Shown: in pieces, positions 11,490 to 22,042 of the stretch
Position numbering within the stretch: the first letter of the stretch is position 1
How the letters are laid out: the number at the start of each line of letters is the position of its first letter
NCBI GenBank assembly: GCA_013176395.1
Contig: JABMLP010000014.1
Location: forward strand, 434,001-498,000
DNA from: Venturia oleaginea
Lineage: Eukaryota; Ascomycota; Dothideomycetes; Venturiales; Venturiaceae
Direction of reading: 5' to 3'
Length of the DNA: 64,000 nt
Made by a program: the position numbers and the translations under genes
The notes under the pieces: model-generated
Told to the model about the DNA's origin: nothing
The model's database searches: none
What the model saw: only the letters and a program-made list of their open reading frames with translations

Positions 11490-12010
11490 GCAGAGATTTG
11501 TAACGTCTATTTCAAATCTCATAATTTCCCCTCCTCTTCATACTCCCACTCCTTTTCACAAATACCAGGGCAAGATCAACTGGGTAACTCACAACTTGCT
11601 CCAGGCTTCCGAAGACATCTCTCACCGCGTTCGCACTCCTTACAAATACAATTCCTCGCAATTGTTGTTGGGTGGGAGTAACAAAAACCCAAATAATTAG
11701 AGCTAGTACAAGACGTAACAAACGGAGCACCCGTCTTCGTCGCCTATCATTTCGTCACAGAATTCGGCACCAAACTAGCAGAAGTGTGACCAGACGGTTC
11801 GGTAGTAAAACAAACCCCATGGCATGATTTCAACCATCTGAAACATACGCCAGACTTAACATCGATCGTTCCTGCGCTAACAGTGGAGTTTATACCGATC
11901 CATCATGTCGCTGTCGTTGAGGTTCAAGTGAACAAGGGAATGCTCGTCGTGGATCCGATCCTGATCCTGAAGACTTGTCTTCTGACATCGTTCTATGGTC
12001 TGGTCAGGCC
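11490..12010 (+). pseudogene. Decayed protein-coding remnant, family unknown
   Basis: Two long protein-like stretches follow each other in different frames. The first includes GKINWVTHNLLQASEDISHR and ends in a TAG near 11698. The second starts ELVQDVTNGAPVFVAYHFV, contains one TGA near 11787 (possibly from CGA), and continues with PWHDFNHLKHTPDL. The composition looks coding and the breaks look like a frameshift plus a nonsense change. I do not recognise the family. It could be chance, since no start or splice structure is secure. Confidence 0.3.
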
Positions 12011-12154
12011 TTTGTGTGAGAAAGTAAGGTGACATGGTCGTCAGCTGATGGCGATATGGATATTTATGAGGATGGAGGGGCGCGAAGGAGCAGTCTTTGT
12101 ATTGATGTTGATAATAGAGTTCACTACGTACGCTGTTGAGATTTTGCTTTGATA

Positions 12155-12466
12155 CTAGTCCCAATGTAGAAGTGCAATCTCCGTGCATATTGTATTGCAT
12201 CCGAATGCCGAAACTCTTCCAGACTCCCTCATCTTCTTCAATTCACTCCACACGGAGTCCAGAGACTCCAGGTTTGTGATCCCTCGTGGGGTTCTGCAGA
12301 TGCGGAAACTTCCTATCTTCTTCCCAGCAAGCAAATGCTTTCTGTCAGACACCGGGCCGTTTTTTGCTTCTTTCAGGAGAACGGCAGCGATTCGATTCTT
12401 GCCATAGCCCGCGCGACCAAACAGCGTGTAGGAGCGCGATACTGCTCGATGACTCCTTCCATGCAC
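12155..12466 (-). pseudogene. Possible aldo/keto reductase fragment
   Basis: This minus-strand ORF has a stretch reading SLDSVWSELKKMRESGRVS, which resembles the helix before the SIGVSN motif of aldo/keto reductases. A preceding VSDRKHLL block resembles the REDLF(V)T(S)K segment of the same family. There is no complete domain, no catalytic Tyr/Lys context and no continuation on either side. If real, it is a short relic; similarity by chance is a fair alternative. Confidence 0.22.
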
Positions 12467-12844
12467 TGGGAAAGATTGACATCGGCCTGCGACATGCGTA
12501 TCGAGCAGATAGTAATGGAAGTTTGAGAACTAGGTCATCTTGGATCTTCTGAGCAGCACGCCGCTCAAGAAGGGGCCCGCACATCTGATACTGGCCCAGT
12601 TTTGAGCTACAGCAACACACGTAGTAAGAGCAACATATTGGCAGTCCTCGCGTTGTTCAATGCCAGTTGATACATCAACTATGGATTTCCCGACCTACTT
12701 CATCGACCACTCAGGACATGGTGACATCTGCATATGGGTTGGAATTAGCGGAATACACGCTTCAGTTAATATGGGGTTTTATAGGTGCTATCCTAGTTAA
12801 TGCGTAGCCCAGGCAGCCCAAAAATACGAGGTTTCTTAAACATT

Positions 12845-13574
12845 ATGATTTTTCACAAAAAGTCCTTAGTACTTCTGCCACTATCGCCTTCGCCAGCCTC
12901 TACTACTTGCCAGCTCTTTCAGTTCTACTCTTCCAAGGCAAAGTCACCAATACTAGCAACTTAATATTCGGTGTGCTAAGAACATCTTACGCTTTGCGCG
13001 AGGCACGACAGAGACCGGCCAGCTTGGTATTACAGTTGGACCAGGGCCCAGCCTTGGTTTGACGGGAAGAGCATGAAATGTGATTCGAATTTTGAATGAT
13101 GCTGAGTTGGCTGGCGTTGTTTGTTTTGCTTTGCTTTTCTAGGAGGCATGGTGATAGACGAAATGATCAACCAATCTGTGACGAAATGTCCAGATACGAG
13201 GATCTTCGTTGGATGTCATTCAGAGGGTGGCATGGTGGCACAGAACGCCAATGAGGAAGCCAGCAAGCATGTTGCGGTAAGTTTCTCTGAAGCTGATGCC
13301 CGGCCATCAAGTCCAATGCTAATCGAGTTGACAGGCTTTTGCTGCCTTTGGAGATCCATTCCATGATGCCAAAATCAAGGGCCAATATAGACCAATTCTG
13401 TCGCGTAAACTTTTGGTTCCACTTGCTTATATGAATTATACTGGTGTTCATACAGACTGTAACTACGGAGAGTCGGACAGTACAAGAAACTTTGTCATTA
13501 CTGCAGCTCATCTTAAATACACCGGCAGCGTCGCTCGCACGGCTATGAAGGAAATGAAAAAGCTTGCTGCATAG
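12845..13574 (+). pseudogene. Cutinase pseudogene
   Basis: Cutinases are secreted serine esterases that hydrolyse plant cutin. The relic keeps the family landmarks in order. A CAKNILRFARGTTETGQLG block corresponds to the family's FARGTTExGxxG. Next come VGPGPSLGL and KCPDTRIFVGCHSEGGM around the nucleophile Ser. After an intron (13277-13334, GTAAGT...ACAG, phase 0) come FAAFGDPFHDA and a terminal ITAAHLKYTG with the catalytic His. The N-terminal half is broken by in-frame stops (a TAG before QLNIRCAK, a TGA after SLGLTGRA) and by loss of about 40 residues before the active site. The first Gly of the GxSxG elbow is also replaced. The downstream part, from about 13150, is still open. Confidence 0.7.
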
Positions 13575-14399
13575 GTTTTACCTGGCTTGACTAACTCAGC
13601 TTATAATCTTTAGAAATAGTGCAGAACGTCCCCGGCAGGTCTTTCAAGTTCCTCTTTTGATGGCATTGCTTCCGGGACATCAATATAGACTGCGAGCTAC
13701 ATATTTGACTAGAGATGACATTGAAGACCCATGCAGAGGTTTCCCGCTTAACATTAGTCTCCACGTTATTATCATGAGGAGAAGGAAATGGCCGATGCTC
13801 TCTCCATTCAAGCATGTTCGAGACGCCATGGAACCTCTGAGCATACTGACAGTCTCCTTTCCCCAAAGGTCCTAAACTATGACTGTATATCCTGTCACCA
13901 TGCAAATGTTGGTGAATTACGTACCCAAACTCAAAAGTAAAAAAACCACAATGCACCGATGACCGCGCGCTGGGATTCAAAAACCCAACCACAATAGCAC
14001 AAATACCAATTCCCACCAAGTCGAGGTTTGGCACAACTCATTCGAGTGTTTTGGCAATTCTATTGACTGCCCCTACCATTTGAAAGATCTTTCGGCTTCT
14101 TGCACACCCAAGTATCTCTTCTGCGAGCGCTCTACCTATTGGGTGAACGGAGAATCGCTTGCTGGGTTTGGTGAGTGTTGTGATGGTTATTGTTTATGTA
14201 GTGTGGTCGCTCGTGAAAAGACCTGTGAGCAAAACCGATTCTGTTGCGCACCAACAACAACAGCAAGATCAATCAAACACCTACCTATTCATGAGTTCAT
14301 GAAACACCCGAACATGTCTTAAGTGAGCAAACTTCATTAAATCCTCGTGAGTACGGCGCCGGTCTGCAGGTCCTCAACTATTACCGAATCGCCTGTCAC
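13575..14399. other. No supported gene
   Basis: A minus-strand ORF at 13591-14034 with a hydrophobic start overlaps the flank of the cutinase relic. It has no recognisable domain and no splice support, so I do not call it. Confidence 0.4.
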
Positions 14400-15451
14400 T
14401 CATCACCTCCGTCCCAATGGCGACCTAACCCTACTCGTCGGGAAACATTAAGAACGATTTGTAGTGTCTCGAGACATGGTGTGCGGCGCATGTCCAGCCT
14501 GGGAACGAATGCTCAATGGACCTTACGCCGAAGCCACGAAATCGGAAATCGCGCTCCCGGATGACGATCCTCAGGCACTCCATATGCTTCTTCTGATCGC
14601 TCAACTCACGTTCCACAAATTGCCGCCGAAGCTGACCTTGGAAGAGCTCACGACACTTGCCTTCGTATGCGACAAGTACGATACTGTAGCGTTCTTCAGG
14701 CCTTTCTTGCCCATTTCGACTAAGCCCTGGTTGAAGAACGGCTCCTATTGTGATCGTGGTAATGAGGAATGGGTGTGGATCTCCTACGTCTTCGGATACA
14801 AAGACGAGTTCTGCATCCGTGCAAAGAAGCTAGCCGAGGAAGTCGCTATAGACGAAGAGGGCAGATTGATTCTTCCCTTCCCTAGGCAGCCTGAGCGCAG
14901 AGCGTTGGATGATCTATTGCCCCCAGGACTGAGTGGTGAGTGCCCCAACACCAGTATTGTACAGATTGTTCTAACGGGCTTCGTATAGAAAGCTTGCTCA
15001 GAGTACGCCAGGCCAACATTGCACGTATTCTGGTAATGTGCTACAAAATCATCGAAAGCGTGGAGAAGGTCAACGCATGCCGCTATAAAGATTCGGGAAG
15101 ACGTCAACGGTGGAGCAACTTTCTGCTGACTCCCTCATTCGTGCTTGGTCGCCACTGGGCCTTTACAAGAGCAAGCTACAAGCCGCAGACATACGCCAGA
15201 GTATTGGCAGCCTGCGTGCCAGCTTACAGATTGTCACACCACCTTGGAATGCATATGAAGAACCTAAAGGAAGAGCCAGAAAGCGCATTTATGACGGTGG
15301 TCCCATACGATTCGATCACACCGTTTGCGAAGATGCAGTCCTTGATAATTTAAGGAAAATCGATTGGATCATCTCGACTATTAGGTCACCCGTCCAGGAG
15401 TCTCATCTTCGCCACGTCGAAGAGCAAGCCAAAAAGGGAAAGTTTGTTTGA
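14400..15451 (+). pseudogene. BTB-family paralogue 1 (one stop, one frameshift)
   Basis: First of five related tandem + strand genes. The BTB part reads NGDLTLLVGKH, then a TAA at 14449-14451, then ERFVVSRDMVC...AWERMLNG. It continues through EIALPDDDPQALHMLLLIA, LTLEELTTLAFVCDKYDTV, EEWVWISYVFGYKDEF and DEEGRLILP. An intron (14936-14988, GTGAGT...TATAG with a CTAAC branch site) keeps the frame. Near 15100 the reading frame shifts. The C-terminal half then continues in the 15110-15451 frame, with SLIRAWSPLGLYKS, ADIRQSIGSL and the family ending SPVQESHLRHVEEQAKKG. No start ATG is in frame. The TAA could derive from CAA. A retroposon TSD begins 141 bp after the end. Confidence 0.75.
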
Positions 15452-15605
15452 ACGCCGCCAAGCGTCAGGGCATAAGGTACAGACCTGTAGGATGACAAGC
15501 TTTCGATTAAAGAGCGCGGGATCACTAACAGTCCGAGGTGGGGGAATCACGTGGATGAGAGCAGACGTCGCTCGTGGATTATCACATTGAGTATTCTCAG
15601 CAAGC

Positions 15606-16774
15606 AAAAAACAACAGCACAGACAGCGAGAACTCAATTCTTGGAACTTACAGAAGTATCATCTAAAGATCATCAAAACATATCTGCCAGTGGCCGCTCC
15701 GGCCTCTAGAGGCCATCGCGCGTCCCTCAGCATCGAGGAGGTACCTCTAGAGTCGCCGTCGCGGCCACTGCAGAGCAAGCACGCGAATACACGAGCAAGC
15801 TACACGAACGATGCGTCCACCAAAGACAACAGCAACCAACTAGTCACTATCTCCTGGCTAGTCCATCACCCCAGATGACACTGCAACGCCCCGAGTCGAC
15901 GAGTCACCGCCAGAACGGCAATACCTTCAACACAACTCAAACACCAGAAGCCCGGTGTGCAACAATCGGCACCACACACCACTGCAACGACTAGACAACC
16001 TCTCCCAAAGTCTTGGCAAACCGTCCTGCTACAAGCTGTTGCCCAGAGCCTTGAGCCTCTCCCCAAACTGTTGCCTCCCAGTTATGGCATTGGCAAGAGT
16101 AGGTGCGCGACATAGTAAGTAGTAAGGACGCATAGAATGAGCCTATTGGAGGCAGATACCCTCCCTGTAAGCTAGCAGACGTAGCCTTGAGCCTCTCCCC
16201 AGACTGTTGCGTCCCAGTTATGGCAGTGGCAAGAGTAAGAGCGCGATATAGCAAGCAGGGAGAGCGACTAGCAGCAGGTAGGCTCCGACTATAAGACGGC
16301 AGGTCTACAACACAATCGCTGCGACACGATACGGCAGCTGCTAGAGAACCTCATCTACTATCGTCTCCGCAAACCGTCCTGCTGCAAGCTGATGTCCAGA
16401 GCCTTGAGCCTCTCCCCAAACTGTTGCGTCCCAGTTATGGCATTGGCAAGAGTAGGTGCGCAACACAGTAAGCAGTAAGGACGCATAGAAGGAGCTTGTT
16501 GGCGGCAAATCCCCTCCCTATAAGCCAGCAGACGTAGCCTTGAACCTCTCCCCAGACTGTTGCGTCCCTGTTATGGCATTGGCAAGAGTAGGAGCGCGAT
16601 ATAGCAATTAGGGAGAGCGACTAGCAGCAGGTAGGCTCCGACTATAAGACGGCAGGTCTATAGCACGATCGGTGCCATTTATCACGTGTCGGCTGTCTGG
16701 TGAAGTCCTCCTGACCGGACATAGCTGCGTGATTAAGCGGCTGCAACCGAGTAGGAAACAATCAATCAATCAAT
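15606..16774 (+). mobile_element. Non-autonomous LINE-tailed retroposon, copy A
   Basis: A 1.17-kb element flanked by a perfect 14-bp TSD (TATTCTCAGCAAGC at 15592-15605 and 16775-16788). It ends in a short ATCAATCAATCAATCAA tail. The whole element is homologous, in opposite orientation, to 48785-50038. Its last roughly 110 bp also matches the 3' end of the LINE at 546-6950. It contains no long ORF. An internal unit of about 375 bp (around 15990-16310) is repeated in tandem (around 16370-16670). About 420 bp present near the 3' end of copy B is missing. The shared tail and long TSD indicate target-primed reverse transcription by a LINE in trans. A perfect 14-bp palindrome GGCCTCTAGAGGCC lies near 15709. 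Confidence 0.85.
15990..16670 (+). repeat. Tandem duplication inside retroposon copy A
   Basis: Two copies of a roughly 375-bp unit. Each holds two related subunits beginning CTTGAGCCTCTCCCCA (or TTGAACCTCTCCCCAG), with TTATGGCA(T/G)TGGCAAGAG a few bases later. The subunits start at about 16050, 16183, 16402 and 16539. Copy B has one unit only, so the duplication arose after or between copies. Confidence 0.75.
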
Positions 16775-16788
16775 TATTCTCAGCAAGC

Positions 16789-19060
16789 GTAAGGTAGGGA
16801 TGGAAGTGCGCGTGCATGCTGAATTACTCAAACTGTAGATGCCAACGTATTCCTCCATTCTACCATATACTAGTCGGACTGACACAACATATTGCAAATC
16901 TCAATCCGCCTCATTGTCGAGCCACCCCATCTGCGCAGGACTACCCGCAATGCCACATGCTCAACATAGAATTATGCCTTCAGACCAATTCTCATCCCGC
17001 TTCGAGATTTTCGTGCGTCTCGCGCCATCTACAATTGCCTTATTTCCAACTGTCGCAACACCGTTATGCACCTTAAGCTGGGGAACAGGACCATTTACTC
17101 GGCGCGAAGCGTCAACACTCCATATAACATTTTTCTCTATTCTCCGTGTGGGTCACAAGGCAAGAAACATGTTATTCCCCCCTCCCCCTGCCTTACTGCC
17201 TGCTTTTCTCGTCGCCTATAGCGCCCTTCTACGAACTCTCGCCCCGGGCATTAATGCAGTTCTTAGCATGTGAGCTCGTCCAAGTTTAACAATACAAATA
17301 ACCCATCGAGAAGAGCCATGAGTTGGATTGAACTACAATTATACGATTTGCCTTTCTCTGTCAATTATAATCTTTCAAACCATCCTCATTCCTCCCAATT
17401 TCAACCCAGTCCTCAGCCCACTCTTAACCAAACAATCTCACTTCCTCCAAATGTGCTACATCGAGCTCGAAGAAACCATGCGCTCCGATCCAGATAGCTA
17501 TTACTATATCTATAACATGCTTCAAGATAGACATATCCCTGCTCGAGTTGGTGTTTTGAGCGGACTCCCTAAGAGGTCGCGAAGACCTGAAGTCAATGTA
17601 AGACTAAATCTCAACGCTTGTGCAAGGGGAATATGACTTGTTGTATCTACTATGGAATTTTGAATGGCATGTTTGGTGATGATGGGACCTGATTATAGGG
17701 AATGTTGGTGTTGATGGAATGGATTGGGAAGATTGGTGCAGTGTTTTGGCTGCGTTTTTCTTGATTTGGATTAGGAAAGAATCATCGTTTTGCTTCTTTC
17801 ATAGAATGAGATCTTGGTCCGAGCAGATAGGAGATAACCTCGGTTTTAACGATAAGAGAAATCGGCGCTTACAATTTCATCTTGAAGGTTTCTACACTTG
17901 GCTCATCAATTTATCCTCTGGAAGAAGTTTTCAAGTCCAAAAAGCATTTGAGTCATGGCCGGGAACTGCTGTGGTGATCTGAATGTAAAAGAGTGGAATA
18001 TAGAGGGCGAGAGGCAGCCACGCTGTGCGATAACCACTCCGCCCAATATTCAATCTGAATTCTTTCTCCGAGTCTTCAGGCCAAATCCATCTCTTTCTTG
18101 ATCCAATACTCTTTGCCTCGTTCCGATGGTTTGGTTTTGGTGGATATATGCAGGTTTGAAGTGATGTGTGAAGGTAGTGGCGAGGCTGAGAAAAACAAGG
18201 ATGCTAGCCTCACTATTTTGAGATGCGACGAACCCCCTTTCGGAATTCATTTCAGTCAAATCAGTCCTATCTTACAGCACAAATTCAAGTTTTGATCATC
18301 ATCCACAATGCGCATTGACGTTGAGATAATTTCGGACAATCAAACATGGTTTAAAACAATAAGAAGCCATCATTTGCTCAGATCAAGACAGAACGAGGCG
18401 GTCCTAGAAACTTAGCGAAGGGGAACCAGAAGTCAACTCCGCAAACTATTGCCAAATCCGATGTTCAAATATGTCAGTCTCTGTGGAGCTGAATATCACT
18501 GCCGCCGGGTGGAATCTCCAAAATTTCCCGTTTAATCTGTTGTAGTGATTGCGATATTTTTCTTCCTGTTCACCGGGGACATAAATGACACAGGTTATGG
18601 AACAAGCTGGTTTGGGATACATAAGGAGTGATGGATTAGTACTGCGTGTTTGTTATATTCCGCTGGGAACTTGGATGGGTTGAAGATAACGACATGCTTC
18701 TTTGATCATGGCCTGCTAGGAGTAAAGTGGAAAGCTTGGAGATGTTGTATTTCTTTCATATGGGTACATGCATGTCTTCAATCTGTGTTCATCTATCATT
18801 CAACCAGAATGAAGTTGTCATTCTCAACTCGAGATCGATAGAAATTTCGGAAGCTCACAACTACGGAGGAATCAAGCAACCTGACATGAACACGTGATGG
18901 CGACTATCAACACTTGCTGGCTTACTCCGAACATCCTTTGACCTTTCTTTCCGTTTCCACACAAACACATTTCGGTATTGTGTTTCACCAAAGAAGTAGG
19001 GCTCGTCAACGCCTTACTGATTCCTTACCCAGCTAACCCTTCCCGAAGCCCAACTCAAGA
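16789..19060. other. 2.3-kb stretch, no supported gene
   Basis: Short ORFs only. A 61-residue ORF at 17451-17636 (MCYIELEETMRSDPDSYYYI...) follows a pyrimidine-rich leader and resembles small fungal ORFs, but nothing confirms it. The rest shows no domain or repeat that I can recognise. Confidence 0.4.
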
Positions 19061-20146
19061 ATGGCTACCATCTATCTACGAGATGACGGCGACCTCACTC
19101 TCATCGTCGGCGAAAAGAAACAACGATATGTGGTCTCCTGCGGCGCCGTCTTTGAGATTTGCAAAGCATGGAACACGATGTTCACCAAAATTTCCGAAGC
19201 CTTCGCGGCTGAAGTCGAGTTGCCCGACGATGATCCTCAAGCCATCTTTATCCTACTCCAGTTTGCGCATCTTAGATTCAATCAACTCCCTAGTGGCATG
19301 ATGGTTCTGGCCGAACTTAATAATCTCGCAACTGTGTGTGACAAATACGACACTGTAGGAGTCATCCGGCCATTCGTCAAGGCTTGGGTAGGCGTCGATG
19401 AGCCGAGTTGGTGGCACTGCTCTGATGCAGGAGACGAGAGGTATTTGTGGGTATGCTGGGTGTTTGGGATCAAGGACATGTTCTAGAGACTTGCCGCTGA
19501 GCTTCGATCCGGAGTTTATTTGCAAGAGGATGGAAATTGTCTCTCGTCCGCAGGAACAGCGCTCAATGATGAGTAAATGCCTCCGTATTTTGTGGGTGAG
19601 TAACGCCGTATTGGAATCTCTTTCGGTGCATAGAGCTGAGGATCGAGGCTGAAACTTAGCACAGAGAAATTGCTGGAGATGCGCGCACAAGCTATCAATG
19701 ACATGCTTGCTGTTTGTTACACGTACATTGATCAAGTGGAGCAGGAAGAGACGTGCAAAGCTCCAGGATCAAAGATGAAAGAATAGTGCCATATGCTTAC
19801 TCTTGGATCTCAGGTCCCTGGATTTCGCGCCTTCGACATCTGGAAGCCCCGCCGAACAGGCTCGGACATCCATCAAAGCATCGATAGTTTCTATAACACA
19901 GTCAAATAGATGAAGACCTCTACTTAGCGGGAGAATATCGCGGGTAAGGTTGTGCATGAAGTTTACTGCGCGCCGCGAGTGGAGATGACCGCAGTTGATC
20001 ACGGAGTATGTAACCTTACATCGAAGTTGGTTGTAGGCCTCGAGAAGGTTTATGAGGCCGTCCCAACACCTGTGCAGGACTCCCATAGTGACCGCATCGA
20101 ACGACAAGCTAAGAAAGGGATGCCATTGCCCGCTCAGGAGCATTGA
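19061..20146 (+). pseudogene. BTB-family paralogue 2 (several stops)
   Basis: Opens MATIYLRDDGDLTLIVGEKK and keeps the family blocks: QRYVVSCGAVFEICKAW, EVELPDDDPQAIFILL, LATVCDKYDTVGVIRPF and YLWVCWVFGIKDMF. A TAG at 19484-19486 truncates it where the other copies continue. Family-like sequence then persists: LQEDGNCLSSAGTALND, EMRAQAINDMLAVCYTYID, a degraded region with several stops, and the family ending TPVQDSHSDRIERQAKKGM at about 20070-20125. The long stretches of recognisable sequence after the first stop show a full-length ancestor, not a short gene. The promoter and start look intact, so a truncated 141-residue BTB-only product is possible. Confidence 0.75.
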
Positions 20147-20693
20147 TCAAGGCGGCCGTAGCGTTGAAGACGGCAGATATTCAGGAAAGTGAACAAACAT
20201 TTGTGAGTCAGCCTTGCTTCAAGTATTTTCTTTGGCATTAGGATCAGGTAAGACTAACACCCGCTGCAGAGCACTCGCAACTCCGTCCAGGCTCTTTGAA
20301 GACACCGCCTCATCTTGAAGTCGGACCTTGAGAGCATGCTATCATAGTATGGATGGAGGGAACTTGGCAAAATAAGCTCGAACGGGCGGGTAGAAATATA
20401 AGATAGAAAGAATCAGCAAATCTCTCCCCTTAATCAAAACATTTGAGCTCTCGGTGAGGGGAAGTTCTTGGGGACGGCATCGATTAAATTCACATCGTGA
20501 TTTTTCTGTGAAATTCATCAGCGAGTATGTTGGCAAATAAGCAAGTGACGCGTAAATCCTCTTTATGAGTCTCGCGACACTTTCTTTCACTTTCCATCAC
20601 CTGAAGAACACATCATCTCGAGCTTTCGCTTCTTCCACCGTAAGCTCACCCGCGCCGGCTGCTTCTTGTTGCGATCTCTGACACTATTCTCAG

Positions 20694-21705
20694 ATGGCTT
20701 CAGAGCAAGCAACGAAAATCCTGCGCGCAAACGGCAACCTCACCCTCATCGTTGGCGAACAAAAGCAGCGGATTTTGGTGTCGCATGACGTGGTCATAGG
20801 CATCTGCAAACCGTGGGAAGCAATGTTCACCCGGTTTATCGAAGCATCCCAAGCCGAAGTCGAACTCCCAGGCGATGACCCGACTGCAGTGACCATTATC
20901 TGTACCATCGCCCATCTACGCTTCGAAGACCTACCCCTCTCCCTCACCCTACAAGAGTTGCACGGCCTAGCCGCGTTCTGCGACAAGTACGATACAACTG
21001 CGCTAGTGCGGCTTTGGCTGGGAGGTTGGGTCTAGGACTACATACATGATATCAATGGACCACCTGAACTGCTAATCTGGATCACATGGGTGTTCGGGTA
21101 TAAGGATGAGTTCTCCAATTTTTTGCAGTTCCTCCCAAAAACCGTGTCGAAGAATGCCGAAGGCCAGTGTGTCACCAAAGATGGAGTAGCACTGAACGAT
21201 TTTCCAATGCCTCCAGGGACTGTCGGTAAGTTGAAGACTTAGGGTAGCGCTGATACTCAAGATAGACAAGCTCATCGAGGCTCGCGAAAACTGCATTAAA
21301 GAGCTGTTGGAAATCTCCTACACTCTCCTAGATCAGGCATTGGATGGAAAGATGACCTGTATGGCCCCAGACTTAAAGAAACAGAAAGACTGTTTCATAA
21401 TGAGTTACGGGTCGGTTGTGTGGGGATTTGCCTCCGTTGGATTGGGTAAGGCAGAAAAGACATCTTCGGATAGCCAAGAGAGCGTGGAATCCTTCTATGC
21501 AAAGTTGAGTGCGATAGAATCCCATTGCATATCATCCGAGACCACCAATCGTCACTTCCAATGCAATCCTCTCTCTCAGCTGAAAAGCATGTTGAGGTTG
21601 GCCGTCTCCAAAATGACGGACGTATTGGAGGAGTACCATTTGAGCGACTGGATGAGCACTGGAAGAAAGGGAATCCGCAGCTTAGGAGTGATTGGGCAAT
21701 GCTAA
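20694..21705 (+). pseudogene. BTB-family paralogue 3 (single in-frame stop)
   Basis: Starts MASEQATKILRANGNLTLIV and carries the usual blocks: QRILVSHDVVIGICKPW, AEVELPGDDPTAV, IAHLRFEDLPLSLTLQELHG and CDKYDTTALVRLW. One TAG at 21033-21035 interrupts GGWV-DYIHDINGPPELL. After it the frame is open through ITWVFGYKDEFSNFL and NAEGQCVTKDG. A 40-nt intron (about 21225-21264, GTAAGT...GATAG) then leads into DKLIEARENCIKELLEI, and the frame reaches a natural stop at 21705. The TAG could be CAG changed at one base. This is the least damaged of the four broken copies; it may produce a short BTB protein, or the stop could be a strain polymorphism. Confidence 0.75.
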
Positions 21706-22042
21706 CGGCCTATTCAGCCAAATGCCGCAGTTGGGACTCATCTGCTTCCACCACTGGTCGCATTTGATAGTATTTGAGCCGAAGAATAACAATCTCATGG
21801 ACGTGTTCAACGCATCCACCGAACGGCTTTTCTGAAAGGATTGTGTTTACGCTACGTTGAAAGAAAGAGGATGGTGAACGATGGCAACAGGACAGGCCTG
21901 GAGGGGACAATTTGCGGGTGCAAAGCAAACTGCTTCAACATAACCACTTGCTATATCAGATAGAAAATATCAGCAAATTTCTCCATTCAAATAAGAGTAA
22001 CTCAAGGATCAAATGTGAAAAAATCCCGACTTACTCTCAATC

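Noticed and set aside
13591..14034. A 147-residue minus ORF with a hydrophobic start
   Set aside because: Overlaps the cutinase relic flank and has no recognisable motif.
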